Notes: a model not told the origin generated them from the sequence alone. Positions 1 to 6,337 are shown, numbered from the stretch's first letter. The stretch: DNA of 6,814 bases from Desulfobacterales bacterium (GCA_027061865.1 JAMOVZ010000374.1:1-6814); one strand, 5' to 3'. Numbers and translations are program-made.

Positions 1-20
1 ACTACCTACCATAACAATCT

Positions 21-1493
21 CTACCAATCATACAATATTTCCCAGTGGTCTTCGAAACTAGGATCTTCTACACTGTATCGAAATGAAAAGGTCTTTCCCG
101 TGGCTGGCCCCGTGGCTGTATCTTCCCTCCAATACCTGATGTAGATTGCAGGTATCCGCTTTCCATCCGAACCATCAGATTTGGAAGGGATCCACACTTC
201 TCTTTCCTCGATCACCTTCCACACGGTTCCATATCTCTTGCTCCTGACCCTCTCTCCAACCCTAGGTAGATTGAATTGATCTCTCAATTCCTTGAATCGG
301 TAAGGTGATTTTTCACCATGGTCCAGTATGCGCTCGCCCATTGCCATGATGGCGATGGCCCCAGGTGGTGCAGTAAGCAAAATAGATAACACCGCCATGG
401 CCAAGATAAGCTCTCCGGATGGCACACCTGCTGAAAGGGGGACAGCGCCAATGGCAGCCTGGACGGTCGCTTTAGGTATATATGCCACTATGCAGAAAAG
501 CTTTTCCTTCCAGTTAAATGGAGTTCCCAACAGGGAAAGATATGTGCCTATGCTCCGAAAAATCAAACCACAGAAGATGACAGCCGCACCGGCCAGTCCT
601 GCATGCCATGCCACATGTATATTTACTTGGGCTCCTACTAGTACAAACAACAATAGCTCTGCAAATACCCATAACTTTTTCAACTCCTGGGATATTATAT
701 GAGCTATAGGTTCAGACTTTTCCAGGATAATGAATCCCAAGGCCATAACACCCAACAGGCTAGCTATGGGGACCGTGCCTTGTAATAATTCTTCGAGCCT
801 TGTAAGGAGAATTGCGATACCCAAGACAATCAGGGTGCGTTTTGGGGGGCGCCAGTCCCGAGCCTCAAAAAGTTTGTAAAGGAAATAACCTGGTATGAGC
901 CCCACAACAATCCCAAGTCCAATGGAGACCGGAATTTCCAAAAGCTTCTTGAATATATGAACTTCTCCTCCGCCATAGGCGCTAAGAAGAATGCTGAAGA
1001 CCACTATTACAAAAACATCGTCAATGGAAGAGGCGCCCAGTATGAGCGTAGGGATCCCCTTCTTGGCCCCCCGGCCCCGGTCCATAAAGTCTATCATCAA
1101 TGGAACCACCACCGCTGGAGAAACAGCACCCAGAATAGATCCCATTAGTGCTGCATCCAGATAAGACATGCCGAGCCATCTAGGGGCCAAGATTGTCACT
1201 CCAATTATCTCAAAAATAGCGGGAATTGCACTCATAAACAGGGCTGCCCGACCCACACGATGTAACGTATCCCGACGCAGTTCAAAGCCTGCCCTCAGAA
1301 GAATAACTATAAGCGCAATTTTTCTGAAATCCCCTGAGACATGCATCATTTCAGGAGACAGAAGATTGAACACATAAGGGCCTGCCAAGATCCCCACAAT
1401 GAGCATTCCCACAAGCCCTGGAAGCTTCATCCTTCGAAACAGATAGTCAGCGCTAAGCCCTAGGATGATAATGAGAGCTATACTAAAGGCCAC
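21..1493 (-). CDS. NHA/SLC9B-type (CPA2) cation/proton antiporter with C-terminal soluble domain, fluoride-riboswitch controlled
   Basis: A 490-residue inner-membrane antiporter, about 12-13 hydrophobic segments over residues 1-385. Seen (numbered from the GTG): LLRAGFEL at 65-72, GAVSPAVVVP at 122-131 (the unwound-helix segment), the ion-binding Asp pair in SIDDVF (D158, D159), and IPKATVQAAIG at 339-349. This last motif and the SPAVVVP motif are nearly identical in animal NHA2 (SLC9B2), so the protein fits the NHA branch better than KefB or NhaP; two adjacent Asp are typical of electrogenic members. Residues ~411-490 form a polar, Trp/Tyr-rich tail I cannot assign. Start: the open frame runs upstream to a TTG at 1598, but the GTG has AGGAGGTGA seven bases before it, and the upstream part is riboswitch and terminator. 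The family usually moves Na+ or K+ against H+; the fluoride switch implies a role in fluoride resistance, either F- export or restoring ion balance. The transported ion cannot be read from sequence. Confidence 0.9.
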   Translation of the reverse strand: MAFSIALIIILGLSADYLFRRMKLPGLVGMLIVGILAGPYVFNLLSPEMMHVSGDFRKIALIVILLRAGFELRRDTLHRVGRAALFMSAIPAIFEIIGVTILAPRWLGMSYLDAALMGSILGAVSPAVVVPLMIDFMDRGRGAKKGIPTLILGASSIDDVFVIVVFSILLSAYGGGEVHIFKKLLEIPVSIGLGIVVGLIPGYFLYKLFEARDWRPPKRTLIVLGIAILLTRLEELLQGTVPIASLLGVMALGFIILEKSEPIAHIISQELKKLWVFAELLLFVLVGAQVNIHVAWHAGLAGAAVIFCGLIFRSIGTYLSLLGTPFNWKEKLFCIVAYIPKATVQAAIGAVPLSAGVPSGELILAMAVLSILLTAPPGAIAIMAMGERILDHGEKSPYRFKELRDQFNLPRVGERVRSKRYGTVWKVIEEREVWIPSKSDGSDGKRIPAIYIRYWREDTATGPATGKTFSFRYSVEDPSFEDHWEILYDW

Positions 1494-1500
1494 GAATAAC

Positions 1501-1509
1501 TCACCTCCT
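1501..1509 (-). promoter_or_regulatory. Strong Shine-Dalgarno fixing the antiporter start
   Basis: AGGAGGTGA on the minus strand, seven bases before GTG at 1493-1491. It is the best ribosome-binding site in the window. It lies inside the longer open frame, where it would encode the residues just before the GTG valine, and it argues strongly that translation starts at this GTG. The TTG at 1598 has no comparable site. Confidence 0.9.
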
Positions 1510-1528
1510 AAGTGTTTGCAGAGCGTAC

Positions 1529-1555
1529 AAAAAAACCCGACAGGTTCATGTCGGG
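1529..1555 (-). terminator. Intrinsic terminator of the fluoride riboswitch expression platform
   Basis: On the minus strand a 7-bp stem CCCGACA/TGTCGGG (1555-1549 with 1542-1536) closes a 6-base loop and is followed at once by seven T (1535-1529). It sits between the fluoride aptamer and the antiporter GTG. Only 35 bases separate the T-run from the start codon, and they already hold the ribosome-binding site. A separate promoter downstream of it is therefore unlikely, and it most probably works as a conditional terminator. It may also stop read-through from tgt. Confidence 0.9.
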
Positions 1556-1596
1556 CTAATTGCATAATCTCTGCCCAAAATTTTCCCTGATACTCC

Positions 1597-1667
1597 AACA
1601 GAAGTCATCAGCCCTAAATCAAGCGTGGAGTACTATTTCAGGGCGGTTCAGGCAGACCTCATTGCCT
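1597..1667 (-). promoter_or_regulatory. Fluoride riboswitch aptamer (crcB motif RNA)
   Basis: Read on the minus strand: P1 is AGGCA/UGCCU (1667-1663 with 1654-1650) closing the loop AUGAGGUC. Loop bases GAGGUC (1660-1655) can pair with GACUUC (1606-1601) as a 6-bp pseudoknot with one G-U. The joining GAAC comes next, then P3 GCCCU/AGGGC (1644-1640 with 1615-1611), extendable by AAAU/AUUU past one bulged G, then the hallmark CUGAUGAC. Order, conserved bases and pairing match the known fluoride aptamer (for example the Thermotoga petrophila RNA); only the P3 loop is longer. It begins about 18 bases after the predicted transcription start and is followed by an intrinsic terminator and the antiporter gene. 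Natural fluoride switches usually turn expression on when F- binds. This is recognised by eye, not by a covariance model. Confidence 0.93.
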
Positions 1668-1691
1668 TTTATTGCTGGAAAAATGTTCGCG

Positions 1692-1720
1692 AATCTACAC
1701 AACCAAATAGCAGATGTCAA
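1692..1720 (-). promoter_or_regulatory. Sigma70-type promoter for the riboswitch-antiporter transcript
   Basis: A perfect -35 TTGACA (1720-1715) is separated by 17 bases from a -10 TAGATT (1697-1692), four of six matches to consensus. The -35 overlaps the tgt stop codon (1719-1717). Transcription would start near 1685, shortly before riboswitch P1, giving a leader of roughly 190 bases. The fit of promoter, aptamer, terminator and start codon supports it. Confidence 0.75.
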
Positions 1721-2931
1721 GAGCTAAGCCCGGATGTCTTTCCAGTCCACCTTTCCATCAGGTCTTGGAAGGCTCCGTTTGCTATGGCGGAACGGATTTG
1801 GGCCATCAATCTCTCCATAAAACATAAGTTATGGATAGTAGCAAGCACCATTGCGGTGGGCTCTTTGGCTGCAAAGAGATGACGGAGATATGCGCGGGAA
1901 AAATTGGAACAGGTGTAGCATGGGCAGTTCTCTTCAAGAGGACGGTAGTCATTGCGAAACCGGCTGTTGAGAATATGCATCCTGTTCCTGGGATAATCGC
2001 TTACCAGAAGAGTACCGGTCCGAGCTGTTCGAGTGGGGACAACACAATCAAATGTATCAACTCCCCTTATCACTGCTTCAAAGATATCTTCTACCTCACC
2101 AATGCCCAGCAGATGCCTTGGCTTTTCCTGCGGAAGATTCGGTATCGTCCATTCAAGCACACTGTGCATTTCTTGCTTGGACTTGCCTAATGATCCTCCA
2201 ATGGCAAAGCCACTGAAGTCCAATTGGCAAATAAAATCAGCGCTTTTTTTTCTCAGGTCCTCAAAGGCTCCGCCCTGCACAATCCCAAATAGAGACTGAT
2301 GTGATTTTCCATATCTTGAAAAGGCCTCCACCGCCCTCACAGCCCAGCGGTGGGTACGTTCCAGGGCGTTGAAGGTATATTCCTTGTCATGCAATGGAGA
2401 TGTACATTCGTCCAAAGGCAGGATAATATCGGCACCGAGCTTTGCCTGGATCTGGATAACGCTTTCGGGCGTAAATCGGCGGCGAGATCCATCCAGGTAC
2501 GAGACAAAATCAACCCCGTCTTCATCAACCGTGACCAGTGATTTGCCTGGCTTTTTCTTTAAGTGGCCGCCTCTGTCAGGTTCGTCAGGGAAAATGGAGG
2601 CGATTTTTCCAACCCCGTGTTCCTTGCCTGCGCCATGGCTGAAGATCTGGAAACCACCTGAGTCAGTCATGAGAGGGCCATCCCATCCCATGAACCTATG
2701 GAGCCCCCCTGCCTCTGCTATTATGTCTTCGCCTGGTTGGAGGTGTAAGTGGTAAGTATTTGCGATGATGACCTGTGTGCCAAGCTCCTTGAGTTCCCGT
2801 GGGGTCAGCGCCTTCACTGATGCAAGAGTGCCCACTGTTGCAAAGGCAGGTGTTTCTATCGGGCCATGGGATATTGTGATGATCCCTGTCCTGGCTTTGC
2901 CGTATTTTGCCTTGATCTCAAAATTCAGCAT
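1717..2931 (-). CDS. tgt: tRNA-guanine transglycosylase, Chlamydia-like subtype, probably queuine-using
   Basis: Exchanges guanine-34 in tRNAs for His, Asp, Asn and Tyr for a 7-deazaguanine base, in the cytoplasm. Numbered from the ATG at 2931 (404 residues): DSGGFQ with catalytic D90; GIVQGG near 217-222; GIGEVEDIFEAV; nucleophile D295 in FDCVVPTR; zinc ligands C336, C338, C341 in CPCYTC and H367 in IHN. All catalytic and zinc residues are present. It is longer than the ~375-residue E. coli enzyme because of a lysine-rich insertion of about 30 residues after DSGGFQIFSHG. The base-specificity loop reads GGSLGKS (from 245) where most bacterial enzymes have GGLAVGE. The insertion, GGSLGK and PRHLLGIG all resemble the Chlamydia trachomatis enzyme, which as I recall uses queuine rather than preQ1. 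The linked qng1 fits this. A TTG at 2934 is a less likely start. No strong ribosome-binding site is seen. Confidence 0.95.
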   Translation of the reverse strand: MLNFEIKAKYGKARTGIITISHGPIETPAFATVGTLASVKALTPRELKELGTQVIIANTYHLHLQPGEDIIAEAGGLHRFMGWDGPLMTDSGGFQIFSHGAGKEHGVGKIASIFPDEPDRGGHLKKKPGKSLVTVDEDGVDFVSYLDGSRRRFTPESVIQIQAKLGADIILPLDECTSPLHDKEYTFNALERTHRWAVRAVEAFSRYGKSHQSLFGIVQGGAFEDLRKKSADFICQLDFSGFAIGGSLGKSKQEMHSVLEWTIPNLPQEKPRHLLGIGEVEDIFEAVIRGVDTFDCVVPTRTARTGTLLVSDYPRNRMHILNSRFRNDYRPLEENCPCYTCSNFSRAYLRHLFAAKEPTAMVLATIHNLCFMERLMAQIRSAIANGAFQDLMERWTGKTSGLSS

Positions 2932-3071
2932 CAATCACTAGTATCCAAAATGGACAGATCTTTTCGATTCAACAGTGCGATTTCAGTTAGTTAAGGTGCC
3001 AAGGACTGTAGTTGTAAGTTCAGGTTATACCCTCTTCAGATTTCGGAGCAGGGAAACGGCATATTCCCTCT

Positions 3072-3110
3072 GCTACGTTCGCTGCGCCGTCCGTGGCTCC
3101 GCTCACTGCG
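3072..3110. repeat. Imperfect direct repeat, 15 bp at 24-bp period
   Basis: GCTACGTTCGCTGCG at 3072-3086 and GCTCCGCTCACTGCG at 3096-3110 differ at three of 15 positions. The second copy contains CCGC-TCACT-GCGG, a small hairpin. The CG-rich texture differs from the flanking tgt-proximal sequence. It may be part of a dispersed intergenic element. Confidence 0.55.
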
Positions 3111-3111
3111 G

Positions 3112-3149
3112 ATTTTAGCCCTTCTGCTATCATGCTTCAGGGCCAAAAT
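3112..3149 (-). repeat. 11-bp inverted repeat (hairpin) in the qng1-tgt spacer
   Basis: ATTTTAGCCCT (3112-3122) and AGGGCCAAAAT (3139-3149) are inverted copies with one difference, around a 16-base loop. In RNA read from the minus strand, the direction of qng1 and tgt transcription, the odd position is a G-U pair, so all 11 positions pair; in plus-strand RNA it is an A-C mismatch. No T-run follows, so it is not a standard terminator. Confidence 0.7.
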
Positions 3150-3159
3150 GACGCCGCTT

Positions 3160-3172
3160 CGGGAACATCCCG
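3160..3172. repeat. Small perfect hairpin beside the 11-bp inverted repeat
   Basis: CGGGA-ACA-TCCCG, a 5-bp stem with a 3-base loop, lies 10 bases from the longer inverted repeat and 45 bases downstream of the qng1 stop. It has no following T-run on either strand. Confidence 0.55.
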
Positions 3173-3217
3173 CTCCCCCGCTCAGTTCTGAAGTAGGTTC
3201 TTGGACAAATATAAGCA

Positions 3218-4180
3218 TCAGTAGAAAATAGTTACTGTCCGGTGGTATGGCCTTTTCCTGAACTTGTCCTGCTGACCCATGTTCCAAAGAATCCAATCCA
3301 TTTGAAAGGCACAGATATTTTGCCCCTTTTGTTTAAGCTCACTGCACAACAGCTCAACAGCCCATATTGTATGGGCGCGGATCTCGATCTCCTCCTCACT
3401 TGAAGGAGGAATCAGCTCCATTGAATCAACCCTGGCCGCAAGCTCCGGGCTATATACCAGGACTCCCAGTTGGCGGAGAACCTGGGGGAGTTTGTAGTCT
3501 GCAAAGGCTGTGAGGCGATCCATGTCCCTGAATTCCCCCCAGCCCCTGCCCTGAAATGCTGCATATATGTCAGCAGCCAATATCTGGGCCCTTTTGTAAA
3601 AGTAAACGGTTTTGCCCTTGTACTTGGCGATGTCGCGAAAGGATTGCAGGTTGGCAGCCAATTTGTGCACCAGGCTGATTGCCGAGCCAGAGCAGGCCTC
3701 TAACAATTGGGCAGGGCTGGCTTTCCATTTGGTTACGAGGTAGGTTCCCAACTCTCTAAGGGCTTGCAATCTTTCTCCCATCAACTGCAGTGTCCCTTTA
3801 CCCTGCAAAATATCTCGCAGGTCAGACATATTCATTGTAGAGAGATATGAGGGATCATCCAATGGAAGACCTTGTTCAAAGGCCCTTTTTAGAGCAGCAG
3901 CCAGCGCCACATAACCTGACAGTTCCACGCCCCCATAACTTATGGTCCATCTTTCGCTCCCTGGCGCGGGCCAGAAACAGAAGTTGAGGGTATCGAGCAC
4001 AAAGAGGTATGAAAGGGTTTTTTCGGTTCCGTCAAAATAGTGGTGAGAGTAGTCCCATGGAGGTATTTGAGGGGAATCAGGTATGATCCGATCGGCCAAC
4101 TCTCTCACCGCATCTATATCAATACGGACATGGCGGCTCCATTGCAAGACGTACTTGGCAGATTCCTTTACATTTTTCAT
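3218..4180 (-). CDS. qng1: Queuosine-5'-phosphate N-glycosylase/hydrolase (Qng1, DUF2419, C9orf64 family)
   Basis: Hydrolyses queuosine 5'-monophosphate to free queuine base, the salvage step that feeds tRNA-guanine transglycosylase. The protein (320 residues from the ATG at 4180) matches the human C9orf64/QNG1 protein along its whole length. Shared motifs in order: LNFCFW (65-70), a RWT.SY.G..-SGY segment, FYKRAQIL (194-201), FADYKLPQ (226-233), EIRAHTIW (266-273), and a terminal PYHR...FY (311-320). Acidic residues such as D228 in FADYK are family-invariant and likely line the active site; I have not verified catalytic numbering. No signal peptide or membrane segment is seen, so it is cytoplasmic. 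Start: AGGTG lies nine bases before this ATG; a GTG four codons upstream (4192) is the alternative. It follows tkt by 48 bp and precedes tgt by 286 bp, all on one strand. The tgt neighbour supports the function. Confidence 0.93.
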   Translation of the reverse strand: MKNVKESAKYVLQWSRHVRIDIDAVRELADRIIPDSPQIPPWDYSHHYFDGTEKTLSYLFVLDTLNFCFWPAPGSERWTISYGGVELSGYVALAAALKRAFEQGLPLDDPSYLSTMNMSDLRDILQGKGTLQLMGERLQALRELGTYLVTKWKASPAQLLEACSGSAISLVHKLAANLQSFRDIAKYKGKTVYFYKRAQILAADIYAAFQGRGWGEFRDMDRLTAFADYKLPQVLRQLGVLVYSPELAARVDSMELIPPSSEEEIEIRAHTIWAVELLCSELKQKGQNICAFQMDWILWNMGQQDKFRKRPYHRTVTIFY

Positions 4181-4228
4181 GAAATTAAGCACCTAATCCA
4201 GTGCTTTTCAATCCACGCGAGGAATCGT

Positions 4229-6238
4229 TCACCTAGGGCCAATGAGAACAAGGGCCTCGTGTACGATTCGGTCCGGGGTTAGACCGAATTCCTTGTAAAG
4301 GGTTTTATACGGCGCAGAGGCCCCAAAACGGTCAATACCCACTATCCTTCCCTTTTGACCTACAAATTTATGCCAGCCATGAGAAGAGCCCGCCTCAATG
4401 GCGATCCTGGCCCATACAGGATCAGGCAAAATTTCCTCTTTATAGGCCTGTGGTTGCTTGTCAAACAACTCCCACGAGGGCATGCTCACCACCCGCACCT
4501 TGATTCCCTTGTCCGCCAATGTTTGTGCCGCCTCCAGGGCAATGTGTACTTCTGAACCTGTACCTATAATGATAAGTTCAGGGACGCCTTCGCCCCACTC
4601 CTTCAGTATGTATGCCCCCCTTTCAAGCCCCGTGGCAGATGCATATTCTTTTCTGTCAAGCACAGGAACGGCCTGGCGTGTAAGGGCAAGGGCAACAGGC
4701 GTGCCCTTCAAACTAAGGGCCGTCTTCCAGGCCTCAGCAGTCTCATTGGCATCTGCCGGCCGAATGACCGCAAGGTTTGGGACGGCCCGCAACATGGCCA
4801 ATTGTTCAATGGGCTGGTGAGTGGGGCCGTCCTCACCCAGGCCGATGCTGTCATGGGTAAATACGTAGATCACCTTAAGGCCCATGAGGGCCGCAAGTCT
4901 TATGGCTGGTTTCATGTAATCAGAGAAGACCAGAAAAGTGCCTCCATATGGGATAAGTCCCCCGTGGAGGGCCATGCCGTTCAATATGGCGCCCATGGCA
5001 TGCTCTCTTACCCCGAAGCGAATGTTTCGGCCCTCATAGGTTGGAGCCTGAAAATCCTTTTCCCCTTTGATCAGGGTCTTGTTGGATGGGGCCAAGTCCG
5101 CAGATCCCCCGATTAAATTCTTGATCTTGGGAGCTATTCGGTTTAGCACCACACCCGAGGCCCCTCTGGTTGCTATCCCCTTTTGGTCGGCATCAAATGC
5201 GGGCAGCTCATCTTTCCAGCCCTCAGGAAGGCGGCCTTCAATCCAGGCCTCGAATTCCTCGGCCAGCCGGGGGTAGTCGGCCTTGAATTGCCTGAGGGAG
5301 TCGTTCCACCCGGCCTCCAGTTTTTTGCCCCTGTTAATGGCCTCCCTGAAGTGCTCAAGGGCTTGGTCTGGGACATAAAACATGGGCTCAGTGGGCCATC
5401 CAAGATTTTCCTTGGTCCTGGCAAGCTCTTCTTCTCCCAGTGGTTCTCCATGGGCAGAGGGGTCGTCCTGTTTACCTGGGCTGCCATAGCCTATGTGTGT
5501 TCTTATGGCGATGATGGATGGCCTGTCGGCTTCGGCCCTTGCCTTTTGGATAGCGCTTTCAATAGCTTCCAAGTCATTTCCGTCTTCCACCACCTCCACA
5601 TGCCAGCCGTATGCCTGGAACCGGGCGCTCCGGTCTTCCGTGAAGGTGATGTCAGTGCTTCCTTCAATTGAGATGTGGTTGTCATCGTATAGATAAATAA
5701 GCCTTCCTAGCTTCAAGTGCCCTGCAAGGGATGCTGCCTCATGGCTGATTCCTTCCATCAGGTCACCGTCACTCACGATGGCATAAGTGTAATGGTCAAT
5801 GACCTGATGGCCTGGCCTGTTGAACTTGGCCGCCAGGAACCTTTCTGCCATGGCCATTCCTACACCATTGGCGAATCCTTGACCCAAGGGGCCAGTGGTG
5901 GTCTCTACACCTGGGGTGATGCCGTACTCGGGATGCCCCGGTGTCTTACTCCCCCATTGGCGGAAGTTTTTGAGATCCTCCAATGTAAGGTCGTAGCCTG
6001 TAAGATACAAAAGGCTGTAGAGGAGCATTGAGCCGTGGCCCGCAGATAGCACAAACCGGTCCCTGTTTGGCCACCTGGGATTATGCGGATTGTGCTTCAG
6101 AAACTTGGTCCAGAGCACGTAGGCCATTGCGGCCGCCCCCATTGGCATGCCGGGATGGCCGGAGTTTGCAGCTTGAATACAGTCAGCCGAGAGCATCCTT
6201 ATGGTATTAATGCACAATTGATCAAGATCTGTAGCCAT
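4229..6238 (-). CDS. tkt: Transketolase
   Basis: Thiamine-diphosphate enzyme moving two-carbon ketol units between sugar phosphates in the non-oxidative pentose phosphate pathway. Full length at 669 residues (E. coli TktA is 663). Catalytic and substrate residues are present: H28 in SGHPG, H68 in AGHGS, H102 in PGHPE, the thiamine-diphosphate motif SDGDLMEG (156-163) running to N187, H263 in SAHG, R358, S385 in LAPSN, E412 in REHA, D463 in THDS, H474 in GEDGPTHQP and R521. Domain order is thiamine-binding N-terminal, pyrimidine-binding middle (~350-525), C-terminal (~540-669). The ATG at 6238 follows AAGGAG by about 13 bases, a long spacing, but an in-frame TGA two codons upstream rules out a farther start. 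It may be co-transcribed with qng1 downstream; no metabolic link between them is evident. Confidence 0.98.
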   Translation of the reverse strand: MATDLDQLCINTIRMLSADCIQAANSGHPGMPMGAAAMAYVLWTKFLKHNPHNPRWPNRDRFVLSAGHGSMLLYSLLYLTGYDLTLEDLKNFRQWGSKTPGHPEYGITPGVETTTGPLGQGFANGVGMAMAERFLAAKFNRPGHQVIDHYTYAIVSDGDLMEGISHEAASLAGHLKLGRLIYLYDDNHISIEGSTDITFTEDRSARFQAYGWHVEVVEDGNDLEAIESAIQKARAEADRPSIIAIRTHIGYGSPGKQDDPSAHGEPLGEEELARTKENLGWPTEPMFYVPDQALEHFREAINRGKKLEAGWNDSLRQFKADYPRLAEEFEAWIEGRLPEGWKDELPAFDADQKGIATRGASGVVLNRIAPKIKNLIGGSADLAPSNKTLIKGEKDFQAPTYEGRNIRFGVREHAMGAILNGMALHGGLIPYGGTFLVFSDYMKPAIRLAALMGLKVIYVFTHDSIGLGEDGPTHQPIEQLAMLRAVPNLAVIRPADANETAEAWKTALSLKGTPVALALTRQAVPVLDRKEYASATGLERGAYILKEWGEGVPELIIIGTGSEVHIALEAAQTLADKGIKVRVVSMPSWELFDKQPQAYKEEILPDPVWARIAIEAGSSHGWHKFVGQKGRIVGIDRFGASAPYKTLYKEFGLTPDRIVHEALVLIGPR

Positions 6239-6274
6239 GAGTCACACTATTCTCCTTTCGGGGTATGAATCTTG

Positions 6275-6287
6275 CCGGGGGACCCGG
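6275..6287. repeat. GC-rich hairpin in the tkt leader
   Basis: CCGGG-GGA-CCCGG, a 5-bp stem with a 3-base loop, lies about 37 bp before the tkt ATG and just upstream of its ribosome-binding site. It could form in the tkt mRNA leader. No U-run follows it. Confidence 0.45.
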
Positions 6288-6305
6288 AGGGCCGGTCAGC
6301 CCCAA

Positions 6306-6334
6306 CCTTTACCCTAAGTTCATTTCGGTTTCAA
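6306..6334 (-). promoter_or_regulatory. Weak candidate promoter for tkt
   Basis: TTGAAA (6334-6329) is five of six to the -35 consensus and is followed after 17 bases by TAAAGG (6311-6306), only three of six to the -10. It would place the start about 60 bases before the tkt ATG. It is the best pair I see in the tkt upstream region, but the -10 is poor. Confidence 0.3.
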
Positions 6335-6337
6335 GAG

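Larger units (their letters stand above)
2932..3217. other. Structured intergenic region between qng1 and tgt
   Basis: A 286-bp spacer without a convincing gene. The 86-codon minus-strand frame over it (3036-3296) overlaps the 3' end of qng1, has a biased Arg/Ser/Gly tail produced by repeats and no recognisable domain, so I do not call it. The half nearer qng1 (3072-3172) is packed with inverted and direct repeats listed separately. The half nearer tgt (2932-3035) is AT-richer and would hold any tgt promoter, but I find no convincing -35/-10 pair and no preQ1 riboswitch pattern. Confidence 0.6.

Noticed and set aside
1494..1598. 35-residue N-terminal extension of the antiporter beginning at a TTG.
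   Set aside because: It has no ribosome-binding site and is made of the riboswitch terminator and leader; the GTG at 1493 has a perfect Shine-Dalgarno.
2970..3000. Possible sigma54 promoter (minus-strand TTGGCAC) upstream of tgt.
   Set aside because: The -24-like TGGCAC is there, but the element at the -12 spacing reads CTAA rather than TTGC, so the conserved GC is missing.
2932..3035. preQ1 riboswitch in the tgt leader, looked for because of the queuosine link.
   Set aside because: No preQ1-I type hairpin with an A-rich tail next to the ribosome-binding site is seen.
3036..3296. 86-codon minus-strand frame across the qng1-tgt spacer.
   Set aside because: It overlaps the coding 3' end of qng1 in another frame, shows no domain, and its Arg/Ser-rich tail is a translation of repeats.
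5183..5671. Long 162-codon plus-strand frame inside tkt.
   Set aside because: It is antisense to conserved transketolase codons and has no recognisable domain; a shadow of the real gene.
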